A stretch of DNA of 64,000 nucleotides from Icerya purchasi (GCA_039619475.1 CM077116.1:7798501-7862500); one strand, 5' to 3'; positions 34,500-46,409 are shown, counted from the stretch's first letter. The notes: generated from the letters alone by a model not told the origin. Numbers and translations are program-made.

Positions 34500-36129
34500 T
34501 ACAGTTAGAGCATAGTTCATTTTCATAATGATAAAAGTTCATTTATTTTAGTTTCGTGATTTTCAAGCGCAATTCAAAATTATCATCATCTATTTGATAA
34601 ATAAAATTTATTCCAAGTGAAAATATTTCGAAAAATCTGATTAGCTTAACTATCCTAAACTACCTCCGACCTCTATTTTGTAGTTTACTAATAGGGGCGT
34701 TGTGCTAGTTTTATTGGTTTTTAAATAAAATTTATTAAACCTTCTAAAAAATCTAATCAATTTAAAAGGTTTTCGATTCACCGCTACACACTTCTATTTT
34801 CACTAGCTTTTAATTAAAAAATCTAACCGAGCTAAAAATTTTAATAATTAATGGATCTACCAAACGTTTACTTTTTTTTAAATGTTCACTAATTTAGATA
34901 AATAAATTTACTTAAGGAATGAATTATTATTAATTTCGATATTTAAACAATCACCAACTACTATTAATAAATTATATTAGTGAACAAGTTTAAAGTAAAC
35001 GTAAACTACAGTCAACTTTTTTCTTGTTTTTTCCGCGCCCTATGTTTCGTAACGTACTCGTATTTTATCAATGTAAAAGTTATTTAAAATCTGCGATGCG
35101 TATAAACAGAACACTGTTGATCGGAATACGTCAAATCTTTTATTTCGATTTTAATCCGTCACTTTCACCATATAATGTGCTAAATATGTTTTACAGATCT
35201 CCGATTTTATCTTTAAACTACGTCGAACAGATTTCATCACTCTGCCACTGCGCGCCGCCGTATGAGCAGACTTCGTTTTACAATTTTCCATACTCGAATT
35301 TGTAAATTACTATTGTAAACAATTTCCACTTTTATTCTAACTTCCGATAAGCAATATCATTCGAATTCCAAAAAATGATATGTACCAATAAAAGAACATA
35401 AAGAAAAAAATAGCAATACAGTTATTATTCTCAAAATAAATTTCTCGAAACCAGAATGAGTGCGGTTTCCAGGGTGGTTCATCTATCAAGCAAGCACAAG
35501 ACTTTTGGTTTTTACAGAATAAAGCTGTTATTTGTATCGCAATATTAAACAATAACATTTCTAGTATCGACCAATGTCAGGACGTTAGTTATAACAGTAA
35601 AATATGAAAATGATGTATATATATGGAATTATAAGAACAAGTTGATATACAAGTTATAATAAATATCACAATTCCATATGAATTGAGATGTATGACAAAG
35701 TTTCTGTCGTCTGCATTATCTATATATATACATATAAATAAATATATATATATATATATATAGGTGTATATATATAAACTCGGCCCCTCGTGTCTTGCGA
35801 GTGGCTTCGTTCCTTGACCCTGTCTGGGGACACCCCCGGACTTCCAACTCTATTACTTTTATCGTATGAAACGAGGAAAATTGGCATGTTATCAATAGTT
35901 TGATAAAATTTAATTATGCTGCGTTCATTTTTCCAGGTCATTCCTTTTAATTTGTTCGTATTTACCGTCGCGTATTTATATTATTCATATCGCTACCTTC
36001 ATTTCTATTGTTATTTCGATTACCGTTGTTGTCTTATTTGATCGACATTTCAATTTGCTAATCTAGCTACTTTTTAATTTTTGATTCTAGTTGCTAATTT
36101 AAAATTTGCACGTAATTTATAATTAATGT
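34500..36129. other. Gr intron 5: AT-rich sequence and (TA)n
   Basis: No recognised gene. 35012-35305 is open on + after a CAG (STFFLFFPRPMFRNVLVFYQ...), unrecognised. 35473-35583 is a weak candidate for the unplaced Gr exon. (TA)n lies at about 35737-35772. The 35775-36129 stretch may hold the 5' UTR of the LINE that starts about 36130. Confidence 0.35.
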
Positions 36130-39100
36130 GAGACTCATCAGATGGGGGAGGTAAACCTCCCCCTAATTCTCCCTACTATCAACTTTGCCGCACAGATTAA
36201 AACTAACAAAAATATTAAAACTATCTCATCTAATGCGTCTCCTTCTAAAGATAACATTGTCTCAGCAGTGAATAAGACCATCTACATGGATATTTCCAAT
36301 AATGCTTCTCCAGCTAATATCATACCGTTATTTCCTAATAATTTCGAAGGACAAATTGTAGTTTTAGTCGAGAATTCGGAGTATAAAAACATAGCTCATC
36401 TTCATCCGATGCCTTCAGCTAAAATTTTTTATCGAAAAGTTAGCGGTTTATCCATTATTTCTCGTTCCGAGAAGAACCTGTTAAACTTATCTTTTTCTCT
36501 ACCCTTACAGCTGTACAATTCCTGCTTTCCCGAAACGTCCATAAGGAACTTAAAATACGATAATTTATTCCGCAATCCTTATTATTCCGTTTTGGCATAG
36601 TTCGCGATTGAACTTCTCTTAAATTGCTATTCTGAGGTGCCAATTTCGAATATCCGAAGATTACAGAAACGAACTTCTGAAAATTCATTTGTGTTGATTC
36701 CTGTTATCGAAATTAAATTTTCAAGCTCGACTCTTCCATTTTTTGTTAATTTTTACGACGCCTACTACGTCAAGGTTGAGCCGGTTATTCGCAGACCTAA
36801 ACTTTGTTGGAATTGCCTTCGATTTAGTCATTATATGTAGTTCTTCATGTAGAAGTAAACCTATCTGTTCTTTTTGTTCCGGTAGTTATTCTTCTTCTGA
36901 ATGCACTGTCACTCAACAAAATAATCCATCTAGTTTTCATTGTGTTCTTTGCGGCGAAAATCATTCTGCCCTTGACCCTTCCTGCCCGATATTGAAGGAG
37001 CAGTTAAAATACATAATATCATGAGTCTTTAAAATATTTCGTACTCTAAGGCTAAGAATATCAGTCAAAAGAAATTAATCTCCCCGACTTTCACCTTTGC
37101 TGATCAATTTCTAACCGAAACAATTTTCCCGCCTTGCGGGACTCTTCTAATTCTACAAAAAGGAAACGGTATAATTATTCCAGTAGTTCCCCCTCTTCAT
37201 ATATTAGATTACCTATCCAAAAACATTATTCCCAACCGAAATCACTAAATCCCTCTTAATAAATGTTATTCTAATTTAACCATTAATGCCAGTTGTAAAG
37301 GTCTCCGGTCAATAATTTCTCCCTACTCAAAAAGTTCGACTGAAATTCCTTCTTTCTCTAAACTAATGAATATATTGACATGTCTCAGACCGTTAATTAT
37401 TCCGTTTCTGCTGACCCTATATCTCTTCCTTCCGAAAATGTTTTATTTTCTTCCCTATTATCCACTCTTAGTAAGTTTAGTATCCCTAATTTTGATGATA
37501 AAATATCAGCTTTATGTTAAGTTTTGCAATCTTAGAGATTTTGTTCGTCAACATTTTCTCTAATTTCACTTTTTGTTTCCTCCTTGTATTAACATGTATT
37601 CCTCTATTATTTCTTATGTATTTTCTCTCCTTCGCCTCAATATCCCTTTTCTATTTATATGTTTTGAATTCTTGCCGCTCTCAATATTTCTGTTTGCTTT
37701 TTTCTACGCCTTTCCCTGACTTCCGTTTTTATGTATAAGGATTCTTAAAACTAGTTATACGAATTATCTGTGCACACCTATCAACAGAATTCATTTCGTC
37801 AGCATCAGCGTTAATTCCACAAGGATTTTTTTACTTTCTCTCTCAGCACCTTCTCTTGATATTGCTTGCCTCCTTTAATTAGATTGGTTAATAGCATCCC
37901 AGGCGCAATGAATTGTTTAAGCGATGGGTATTGCTGCTCCCGAATAAATCCTACTCTGTATCCTTTTCCTTATTACTTTACATTTACTTTTCTGTTATTT
38001 AGTTTATATAAATGTTTTCTATAATGCTGTTCGTTGGTGTTTCTTGCTGCCTTGACTAGGTTGGTTGATAGTATACCATGGCCCGAACGCAATGATTTAT
38101 CTGAGCGGTCGGAGCTTGGATTTTAAAATTCTCTGTCAGTTATACTTTTCCTTCTTTCCTTAATCCTCGAGTGGTTTAAATTCAAGTTGGACTATGCCGA
38201 TGTCTGCATCGTAGTCTGTCAGGTTCCTTATTTTTACTCTCACCATTTGGACTTTCCGTTGTTTTCCTATTATCCTGCTAGCTCATGTTCAACTTGTTTT
38301 ATTCATTCTTTTATTTTTTATCATACCTTTTAGAATATTACAATGGAACTGCCGTAGCCTTAGAGCAAATAGAAATTCTCTTGAGAGCTTGCTGGATCAA
38401 CATAATATAAGTATTGCGCTGCTCTCACAAACTTGGCTAAAAGATTCCTCTGACATTAACATTCGTGGTTTTTCTTTAATTAGCTCTAATCACAGTGACG
38501 GAGATGGTGGTTCAGCTATTCTAATCAGAAATGATATCGATTTTTTAACTGAAAACATTTATCCTCCCATTCCATCTAATCCGTTAAATCCAAATTTCGT
38601 CCGCATTTCAATACTTAACAACTCCTCAAATCCATTTAATCTCATCTCGGCTTACATTCCTCCTAATTTTGATCTACGTAACTTCCCTCTTCAATCATTT
38701 ATTACTTCCCTTCCTTTCCCTTTTATTATAGTCAACGATTGGGTTTGTGGTAGGTACAACAGTAATGGTTTTGCACGTCAAAATGTTATCTTACAAAATG
38801 ACTTAATCCTCCTTAATGATGGTTCGTTTTTCTTGCGTTCCTCCAGTTCTATAGACCTGTCATTCACTTCTCCTAATCCTAGTTTCAGATGTTCATGGTC
38901 AACTCTAAACGGTACCTTTGGGAGCGATCGTATTCCTATCATCATCTCTTTTAACGACTTCCCTTCTATGTTCCTTATAAGCCTCTTTACTCTCCTAAAT
39001 GGATCCTCTCTAAAGTAGACTGGGTTATCTTGCGCTCTTTCGTTGATTCTTCATTTTCTTCAATTCCTCTAAATTTAAACTCATCTTCCCAGTAGGATCT

Positions 39101-39655
39101 TTTTATTGAATTAATTCCTCCTATCCGACTAACTCCCAACAAAAAACCTAGAACGTCCTCCTCATTGTGGTGGAATGAGGACCATAAGGTGGCTTTTAAT
39201 TTAAATGTCTCTACTTATAAAACTTTTCGTTCTTGTCTTTCTTTTTCCGACCTTTTGGCTCATAAAAATACCAATGCTAAAGCCAGATTTGTTTTTAAAA
39301 CAGCTAAGAAAAACTCACAGAAAAGCTTTCACTCCTCTTTTTCTCGATCCACTCCTATTTCTTATGTATTGTAAATGGCTAAGGCCCTCCTGAAAAACTA
39401 GAACCGTTTATTGATTTCATAGCCTCTAGTTATATTCCTAGTTTAGGAATCTTGCCCTTTTCCGTTTGTCCCTAGTTCGCCACATTTTCAAACCTCTCCT
39501 TTTACTCTATCAGAACTTTGCTCAGTTGTTCCGTTGCTACTGTTCATTTTGAGTTTCATTTCTGACCGCCTGGCTATTTAGTTTCATCTCTTGAATTATC
39601 TTGCTGTTGGATCAAGGCCGCTGGCGCGCCCAGGGTAAGAAAAAATAAATTATTA
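36130..39655 (+). pseudogene. LINE copy, ORF1 plus EN, internally deleted (sister subfamily)
   Basis: Plus strand. ORF1 relic 36142-37024: RRM-like part (IVVLVENSEYKNIAHLHPMP) and zinc knuckles (PKLCWNCLRFSHY, KPICSFCSGSYSSSECT, FHCVLCGENHSALDPSCP). A ~1.2-kb C/T-rich linker with a 177-bp tandem duplication (about 37860 and 38040) follows. ORF2 from 38333: LQWNCRSLRANRNSLESLLD, IALLSQTWLKDSSDINIRGF, DGDGGSAILIRNDIDF, then LLNDGSFFLRSSSSIDLSFT and SDRIPI, that is, most of the EN domain. The GDWN motif has become NDW. Shortly afterwards the copy jumps to GGCGCGCCCAGGGTAAGAAA (39634-39653), which matches the family 3' end (GCCCAAAGG-poly(A)), so RT and RNase H were deleted. Gr intron 5. Confidence 0.8.
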
Positions 39656-39656
39656 C

Positions 39657-40290
39657 CTAACAATATGTTCGGTTTTTGTCCTGAACGTGGTCCACCAGAT
39701 TGTATCAGCAAGTTTTGTCGGATATTTATATGTCATTTATTAGTAAAAAATTCTTAATTGCTGCTTTCGTTGACGTATTAATTACCTTTGATAACGTTCA
39801 CCTTCCCCACACTCTTTGACTTAATGGTTTCATCTAACATTCCTGTCCACTTTGCTTCTCTTATTATCACTCTCTTTCAATGCAGAACTGTAATTCTTTC
39901 CTCTCCTCTCGACTCTTTCATCAGGTTAATCTTTCGAGGGTTACCTCAGAGCTCCTGTTTTAGTCCCATGTCTTTAATATTTATTTTATCAAAATCGCTT
40001 CTATACCTCTTAACTATATACTTCGCTTTTCTTTGCTGACGATGTGCTCATCCACTCTTCCGATTGCAATATCTTCTTAGTTAACTCCTATCTTCAAAGT
40101 TTTTTAATGTTACTAGAAAATGATCTTTCTAATATTCATGTCTTTATCTCTCCCCCTAAATCTTTATCTGTTGTCTTTACTCTTCGCTTTTTTGATCCTT
40201 CTTTGATTAGTCTTACCTTAAATGGCGACCCAATTCCCCTTGTAAACTCCTTTCGCTCTTTAGAAATCTTTTTTGATGGTTGTCTAAAAA
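39657..40290 (+). pseudogene. LINE RT fragment (same subfamily)
   Basis: Begins at NNMFGFCPERGPPDC (family NMFGFRPGxGPADC) and continues with VSSNIPVHFASLIITLFQCR, IFRGLPQSSCFSPMSLI (LPQGSCLSP), then a frameshifted YFAFLC/FADDVLIHSS active site near 40020-40055, and ends at VNSFRSLEIFFDG (CYLGVFL block), where an A-run begins at 40288. No EN, no RNase H. The following ORF2 part (GGDPF onwards) is present in inverted orientation at 41590-43070. Confidence 0.75.
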
Positions 40291-40740
40291 AAAAAATTGA
40301 CAACGTCAAGCAATCAATTTTATTGGTACTTGTCTTTTTATATGTGCAGCATGTCACGCTTTTTTGGAACAAATTTTCGTGACAGGGCGTCGAGCTAAGA
40401 ATGACGTTGTCATTTCCTAGCAATCCATTTTGTCGATACTTTATCTTCTTATATATATACAATATACGTAACGTTTTGAGACAAAAAATGTGATGGGAGT
40501 CAGCCTCAGAAATAACATTGTCATTAATAATGTTCGATAAATAAGAATACATTTTTTTCTTACACAGCATTTAATTATACAATAAAACATGAGCTGTAAA
40601 AAATACAATATTCAACATTCGTGTAAATCTTACATCCATAAACAAACATAGAGATTCTGCCGTCATTCCCTTACTAATATTGTTCCACAACCAAAGTGAA
40701 AATTACGTGTTTACTTAACATAATAAAAGTCTTATTTTTC
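40291..40740. other. AT-rich spacer with two diverged ~120-bp repeats
   Basis: TTGACAACGTCAAGCAATC and onward (about 40300-40390) recurs in diverged form (ATGACGTTGTCATTTCCTAG, about 40400-40500); both continue with TTTT(A/G)T...GGTACTT/CGATACTT and end in GTGACAGGG/GTGATGGG. Origin unknown. Confidence 0.4.
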
Positions 40741-41510
40741 TTCTTGTTGTTGTTGTTGTTGTTCTTCTTCTTCTTCTTCTTCTCTAGCCGTTACCAGTCC
40801 ACTGCTGAACGAAAACCTCTCCCAATTTTTTCTAAGCGTCGCGATCTTGTGCTTCCTCTCGCCAATTTGCCCCAACTTTTGAATTTCATCAATCCAGCGT
40901 TTTTTCAGTTGTCCTAAATCCAATCAGGTTTTCATGATGTTGACAGATTTATCCGTCGGTTTTTTCGTCTAACCGCATGACCGCATCATCTCCTTTTAAT
41001 TATATTTACTGGGTCTGTTATCCTTGTTGTTTCTCAGATACGCTTTTTCATCCATTTGTTCTTCAGAGTGATACCCAACATAGGCCGTTCCATTTTCCTT
41101 TGATTGGCATTTATTTTTGTTCCAATTTTTTTGTTAATACCCATGTTTCGCCAACATATGTTAAGACTGGCACAACACACTGTTTAAGTACTCTTTTTTT
41201 TAGATTTAGGGGTATTTTAGCGTCCTTAAATATATTACTAAGTTTTCGAAAAAAAAAACAAAAAAAACATCCAGGCTAATTGTATTCTGGATATTTTATT
41301 CTCCAAATTGTTATTCATTTTAATTAATTTACCTAAATAAATGAGGTTGTCTACTCTCTCCTCTTCTTGTGTATATTTACCTATGTTACTATTTTTCTCT
41401 ACTATAAGTTCATGGCACATGTATTTGGTTTTGTTTATGTTTATTTCAAGTCCTATTTTTGAGTATTGTTCACTGGCTGTCTGTATCATTTCTTGTAGTT
41501 CATTCAAGCC
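40741..41510 (-). pseudogene. RTE-like LINE 3' fragment with (CAA/AGA)n tail
   Basis: Minus strand: SEQYSKIGLEININKTKYMC (GLxINxxKTKxM), VDNLIYLGKLIKMNNNLENK then ISRIQLAW (FxYLGxxIxxxGxxxxEIxxRIxxAW), then LKKRVLKQCVVPVLTYVGETW (TYGxETW), KRWIDEIQKLGQI and LRKNWERFSFSSGLVTA. This is the RT thumb to C-terminus of an RTE-like LINE. It ends in a mixed GAA/CAA trinucleotide tail at 40741-40783. One or more frame changes; 5' truncated. Confidence 0.8.
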
Positions 41511-41589
41511 ATTTAAAAATTTGTAAATTTGATTTTTGATTGTTTTTTTGTTTTTTAAATATAAAATAATAATAATATTATTTTATATT

Positions 41590-43070
41590 TTTTCCTTTGG
41601 GCGCGCCACCGGCTTTGACCTAACAACTACAGAAATTATAGAAAGGGTTAAATAGAGAGACGATTAAAAATAGAGCTTAGGAAGGATTGAAGTACAGGAA
41701 TTATAGCTGGAGATGGGAAGAAAAGAACAGCAGAAAAATTATAAGGAGCAGGAAGACCCAGTGCTAAGATTTTGGAGTACAAAGCAGAGCATTCAGAATC
41801 AAGGGCGGGACATTCAAAGAAGATGTAGCTTGCATCACATGTGGAAGTAGAGATGGAACTATGAAGGGGACAATCGAAAGAGAAGGACAGGAAAAAACGA
41901 AAACATGAAGAGGGTAGAGGGAGTGATTAAAACGTAGTCTGATTAAGGAAACAATCTCGGAGCGTTGATAAGAAGAGTATTGAAACCACGGCTGAGAACA
42001 GAGAACCGACTGAATTTGAAAATAATGAGAGGCGGGATTAGAAAATAAAGAGGGATAAATGTCCGACCATAGTCGGGAATGATTGGCTGAGGAAAGAAGG
42101 AGGATGCTCGAGGTAGGAAAATTATAGAGTAAAGAATCATCACGGGCGGCCGAACAGGCTAAAAAATCCGCTAACTCGTTGCCCTCGATACCAGAATGAC
42201 TATAAACCCACAAAAGGTCAATAGTAATAGAACGGGATGAGAGTAGATTGGATATGAGAGAACGAATTGAGAGAATAATTAAGTTGGAGAAATGAGAAGG
42301 AGGAAAAGAAATAGCTTGAAGAACACTTTTGGAATCGGAGACGATGAGACATTTATTGATCCCTCTTATGGATGGAATAAAGGAGACTGCGCATAAAATA
42401 GAGATAGACTCCGCTGTGAAGATAGAACAGAAGGAAGGGAACTTGAAGGATTCAAAGTAATGCAGTAAGAGAGAGGTAAACGCGCCGCCCATCCCATTCT
42501 CAATATTAGAACCGTCAGTAAAGAATGTTAGATGAGAAGGAAAAGATGTATCAGGCAAGTGAAGGAATTCGGCTTAGATTGTAAAATGTGCGATAGCGGT
42601 GATCTGGAGAGAGAGAGAGAAGAGATTAATAGTCTGCCAAATGCTAGTAAAGTCATGAGAAAAGTAAGGAAGCTTGAAATAAGAAAAGGCATGAGGAGAA
42701 AAATTGAAGACTCGAGCTGCTACAAGAGAAAGGATCGAGATTTTATGAGGAGCAAAATACTACTGATTTTTAATACCAAGATAGGAGGAGATAAGATTAG
42801 ATGAGGACACAGAAAGACGTTTAATTAGAAAATTGTAATCAAGCTGCGATCTGCGAATAAAAAGTGGTTGTATCGCAGATTCAGAAAGAATATCAGGAAT
42901 AGAAGTGGATTTTAACGCTCCAATGCACAGCCGAAGGAAGCAATATTGAACTTTGTCCAGCTTGGTGAGGAGAGATTTAGTGGAATTTCCATAGATGAAG
43001 GAGCAGTAATCAATCCTGGAACGAATTATAGCTTTGTAAAGGATTAAGAGAATAAAAGGGTTTTAAGGGA
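41590..43070 (-). pseudogene. LINE RT-thumb to 3' end, RNase H frame still open
   Basis: The 3' end is marked by GGGCGCGCCACCGGCTTTGA at 41598. The 264-codon frame 41764-42558 covers RNase H: FFTDGSNIENGMGGAF (first Asp), IFTAESISILCAV (Glu), CLIVSDSKSVLQAI (Asp), WVYSHSGIEGNELADFLACS (His and last Asp), then a C-terminal tail with IVPFIVPSLLPH in place of the family's Cys/His array (degenerate). Upstream, 42560-43065 holds the RT thumb (ILYKAIIRSRIDYCSFIYG) in broken frames. All four RNase H catalytic positions appear intact. It belongs to the same sister subfamily as 36130-40290. Gr intron 5. Confidence 0.8.
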
Positions 43071-43084
43071 GGAATTGTAGAAAT

Positions 43085-43440
43085 AGTTAATGTGTTCAAT
43101 TGAGTTTTATATTCGTCATTGTGCTCTTTTGTACTTCAGGTTAAATTTATTTTTACACATTTCTTTGATTTACTTGACTTTTTCTTAAATTTATTTACTT
43201 AATTTTACATTGTTCCTTTTGATAAAGTACAGACCTGTTTAAAAAAAACATGAAAACGGGCAAATGAGTTTAAGAAAAAAACATGTAAAACAAAGAAATC
43301 TATAAAAATAAATTTAACCTGGAATATGGTACCGTACTGTAACTAGACTAAGTAGATTATAGCCTATGTAGGCAGTAAAAATCTAAATAAATAAATGAAA
43401 AAAAAAAAAGAACACAATGCTGAATATAAAATTGAGTAAT
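43085..43440. repeat. Imperfect inverted repeat (MITE-like)
   Basis: The left arm (TTCAATTGAGTTTTATATTC ... TTCAGGTTAAATTTATTTTT) finds its complement on the right (AAAAATAAATTTAACCTGGA ... GAATATAAAATTGAGTAAT). Pairing is interrupted by an insertion of ~85 bp in the right arm (about 43330-43400). No obvious TSD. Non-coding; origin unknown. Confidence 0.6.
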
Positions 43441-43517
43441 TTTTGTTATATATTTCGACAATAAATCATTCAGAAGTGTATATTAATCTGGTTACCAAAA
43501 TTCTTACCAGTACCATG

Positions 43518-43529
43518 AAACATGTATAG
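43518..43529 (+). repeat. Target-site duplication, left copy (large PLE dimer)
   Basis: AAACATGTATAG, repeated exactly at 49489-49500. Confidence 0.92.
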
Positions 43530-43644
43530 AATATTTTATCATCCTGTTTGTTAGTAACTATAGTATAAAAAATATAAATGCTAAAATAACAAACTAATAC
43601 GTAAGTAACAAAATTAATATAAGAATATCAAACTTGTTATCTTA

Positions 43645-43674
43645 GGAACGTTTTCGGGCATAACCCATCTTCAG
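43645..43674 (-). ncRNA. Hammerhead-like motif at PLE 3' end (left copy)
   Basis: Identical to 49376-49405 on the opposite strand. Confidence 0.55.
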
Positions 43675-44006
43675 CTAAAATATAATCGAACTAAATAAAA
43701 AACAACATAGTGTAACAGTGAACACAATTTAAACTTCACTTTGAAGCTAAAATAAAATAAAATTAAAAATAAATTAAAATGAAAATAACATGAAATATAG
43801 CACACATGTGAATTGAACTACAGTCTAACACATATTGAAACTAAAAATTAAATCACAAGTTTAATAACGGTAATTAATGTGAAATAAAAACAAGAAATAA
43901 AATTGAAAAAAATTTGAAATAAAAAATGAATGATAAACATATTTGGAGATTAGATAAGAAATAAATAATAGAACCTGTCTAAGAAGGGCTAGTTTAAAAT
44001 TTTTTA

Positions 44007-46409
44007 TTAAAGTATTATATTAAAGAGTGGGTTTTGATTGTGTGGAGTTTGGTCATTTAATATATTGTTTTTGTGTTTATTTATGTAATAGTTTTCAGCT
44101 ATGTTCATTAGGTTTCCTTTATTGTATGTGGCTAATACTGTAACTGTTTTTTCTAGTGAATCAGGTGTATGTTTATTTTTTATTAAGTGTTCTGCATATG
44201 TGGATTTTTCCGTTTCGTTATTTGTAAATGATTTAATGTGTTCTAGGTATCTATATTTTATTTTCCTACCAGTTTGACCGATGTATGCCTTTTCACAATT
44301 ATTACAGTTTATTTTGTATATACCACTGTTTTCAAATATATTATTATTTTCTTTATTCATAGTAATTATTTTGTTTTTTAGGGTATTGTTTGTTTTATAA
44401 GCTATTTGTAATCCTAGTTTTTTAAATATATTACTTAATTTGTATATATTTTTATTTATGAAAGTGAATGTTATAAATTTGTTTTTGTCTTTGTTAATAT
44501 CGTTATTTTTTGGTTTATATTTTAATTTTAATTTTATTTTTTGTATTAATTTTTCTATTATGTGTTCAGTGTAACCATTATTTATTGCAATTGTTTTTAA
44601 TATTTTTATTTCATTTTGTTTTTTGTTTTGATTCATGGGGGTGTTTAGTAATCTATTTATGGCGTGTATGAAGTATGCGTGTTTATGTTGATTTGGATGG
44701 TTTGATGTTTTGTTTATTATAGTGTCGGTTGTTGTTTGTTTTCTGTGTATATTGTATTGTAATTTATTAGTAGTTTTATTTATTATGATGTCTAAGAAGT
44801 TAATTTTATTGTTTATCTCTTTTTCCATAGTGTATTGTATGTTTTTATGTATTTTATTTAAATCATTTAAAATGTTATTTTCAGTGTTATTGTTGTTTTC
44901 ATCAAAAATAACTAAAGTATCATCTACATATCTGATATATGTTTTTATATTATATTTTTTAATTAAATTTTCAATATATCTTTCTTCGAGATGTTGTAGA
45001 AATATTTCACTTAAAATACCTGATAAGGGGGATCCCATACCTAAACCACTATTTTGGGTATATGTAATATTATTGAATTTGAAATAATTTTGTTCAATGA
45101 GTATTTTTATTAAATTGATTAATTGGTTATTATATATATTATTATTTGAAACATTTATTGATTTTTTGATTATTTCTATTGTCTCATTAATTGGTATGTT
45201 AGTGTATAAATTGGTTATATCGTAAGAGATTATTTTAGTTTTATTGTTTATAGGTATGTTTTGTAATTTATCAAAGACATTTTGTCTATTTCTGATGGTA
45301 TATTTATCATTTAAAGATATATTTTGTTTTAATATATTGGATATGTATTTGGCTAATTTATATCCAGGAGCAGTTGTGTAATTTACTAAAGGTCTAATTG
45401 GTATATTTGGTTTATGTATTTTTAATAGTGGGTTGAGAGTTGGTGCTTTGGGGTTCATATTTATAAAGAATTTGGCGATATTGTTATTTATTAGTAAATT
45501 TGATTCTTTTATTATTTTTCTTATTTTAGCCTGATATTTGTTTGTGGGATCGATTTTTGTCGTATTTATGTTATTTTCTTTTATAAAATTATCAGTTTTT
45601 TGAATAAGTTCATTTTTATTTATTATAATTATACTATTTCCTTTATCAGCTTTAGCGGTAACAGCATTTTCTTGGTTTAATTTATTATTTATATTTTTGA
45701 TGGTTTTTTGTATTTTTAAATGGTCTGTGTTTGTTTTGTTTTTCTTTATAATGTTTAAAATTGCGTGTGTTGTTTCGGCTCTTGTAATAGTTTGTTCATT
45801 TGTTGGTAATTTTTGTATTGCATTTTCAGTTTCTATTATTAAATTTTCATACTGTTTTTTATGTGATGTGTTTAAATTATATTTATAACCTAAATTTAAA
45901 ACGTTGACTTCATCATTTGTAAATTTTATGGTAGTTAAGTTTACAGTTCTTGGATAAAAATCAAATTTATTATTAATTGTAGGTTTAGGTATTTGTTGTT
46001 TTGCTAAAGTATTTAATTTTTTATTTATTATTTGTTGTTTTTGGTATATAATGGGTTTAATTTTGTCATTAATTTTTTCAAAATATAAATTTAGAATTTC
46101 ATAGTTTATATTATTAACTAATTGTAAATGTATTTTTAAGAGTTGTATATTGATTTTATTCTTTTTGTTATATAGGTAATTTATTTCATTTTTGATCCAA
46201 AATATTTCAGCTTGTTTTTTGGTTTTTATTGCTACCGGAGATTTGTTTTTTATTTTTATTGTTGCATATTTTGGTATTATATTCATTTGTAGGCATTTTT
46301 TATTGAAGTAGATGTTATTAATAGTTTTTTTCAATTTTAATGTTAAGTAATAATATTTTTGGATATGTATTGCTATATCAGCAGAATTCATTAAAGAATA
46401 TTTTATCAT
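44007..46409 (-). CDS. Penelope-like RT/GIY-YIG endonuclease, 800 aa (left copy)
   Basis: Intact single-frame PLE protein. It copies PLE RNA into DNA and nicks target DNA. N-terminal part includes the PLE 'DKG' block (TAKADKGNSIIII, about residue 250). RT palm: ISYDITNLYTNIP (first Asp), LGMGSPLSGILSEIFL, and YIRYVDDTLVIF with catalytic YVDD at residues 494-497. C-terminal GIY-YIG nuclease: SGIYKIN at 695-701, KAYIGQTGRK at 707-716 (Arg present), YAEHLIKNKH, and NIAENYY with the acidic residue at 772. A CxxC-type pair (INCNNCEKAY) lies between GIY and YIG, as in canonical Penelope-type nucleases. Codon use is extremely A-rich (Lys/Asn/Ile). Identical to the right-copy protein. Start chosen at the first ATG, 32 nt after the terminal-repeat boundary. 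Confidence 0.93.
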   Translation of the reverse strand: MIKYSLMNSADIAIHIQKYYYLTLKLKKTINNIYFNKKCLQMNIIPKYATIKIKNKSPVAIKTKKQAEIFWIKNEINYLYNKKNKINIQLLKIHLQLVNNINYEILNLYFEKINDKIKPIIYQKQQIINKKLNTLAKQQIPKPTINNKFDFYPRTVNLTTIKFTNDEVNVLNLGYKYNLNTSHKKQYENLIIETENAIQKLPTNEQTITRAETTHAILNIIKKNKTNTDHLKIQKTIKNINNKLNQENAVTAKADKGNSIIIINKNELIQKTDNFIKENNINTTKIDPTNKYQAKIRKIIKESNLLINNNIAKFFINMNPKAPTLNPLLKIHKPNIPIRPLVNYTTAPGYKLAKYISNILKQNISLNDKYTIRNRQNVFDKLQNIPINNKTKIISYDITNLYTNIPINETIEIIKKSINVSNNNIYNNQLINLIKILIEQNYFKFNNITYTQNSGLGMGSPLSGILSEIFLQHLEERYIENLIKKYNIKTYIRYVDDTLVIFDENNNNTENNILNDLNKIHKNIQYTMEKEINNKINFLDIIINKTTNKLQYNIHRKQTTTDTIINKTSNHPNQHKHAYFIHAINRLLNTPMNQNKKQNEIKILKTIAINNGYTEHIIEKLIQKIKLKLKYKPKNNDINKDKNKFITFTFINKNIYKLSNIFKKLGLQIAYKTNNTLKNKIITMNKENNNIFENSGIYKINCNNCEKAYIGQTGRKIKYRYLEHIKSFTNNETEKSTYAEHLIKNKHTPDSLEKTVTVLATYNKGNLMNIAENYYINKHKNNILNDQTPHNQNPLFNIIL

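Noticed and set aside
35012..35305. Open stretch after CAG that might be a Gr exon
   Set aside because: No usable donor near the part that vaguely resembles Gr sequence, and the remainder is unlike the family.
35473..35583. Candidate penultimate Gr exon
   Set aside because: Phase and splice sites fit, but the translated C-terminal half is polar where a pore-helix is expected; kept only as a weak candidate.
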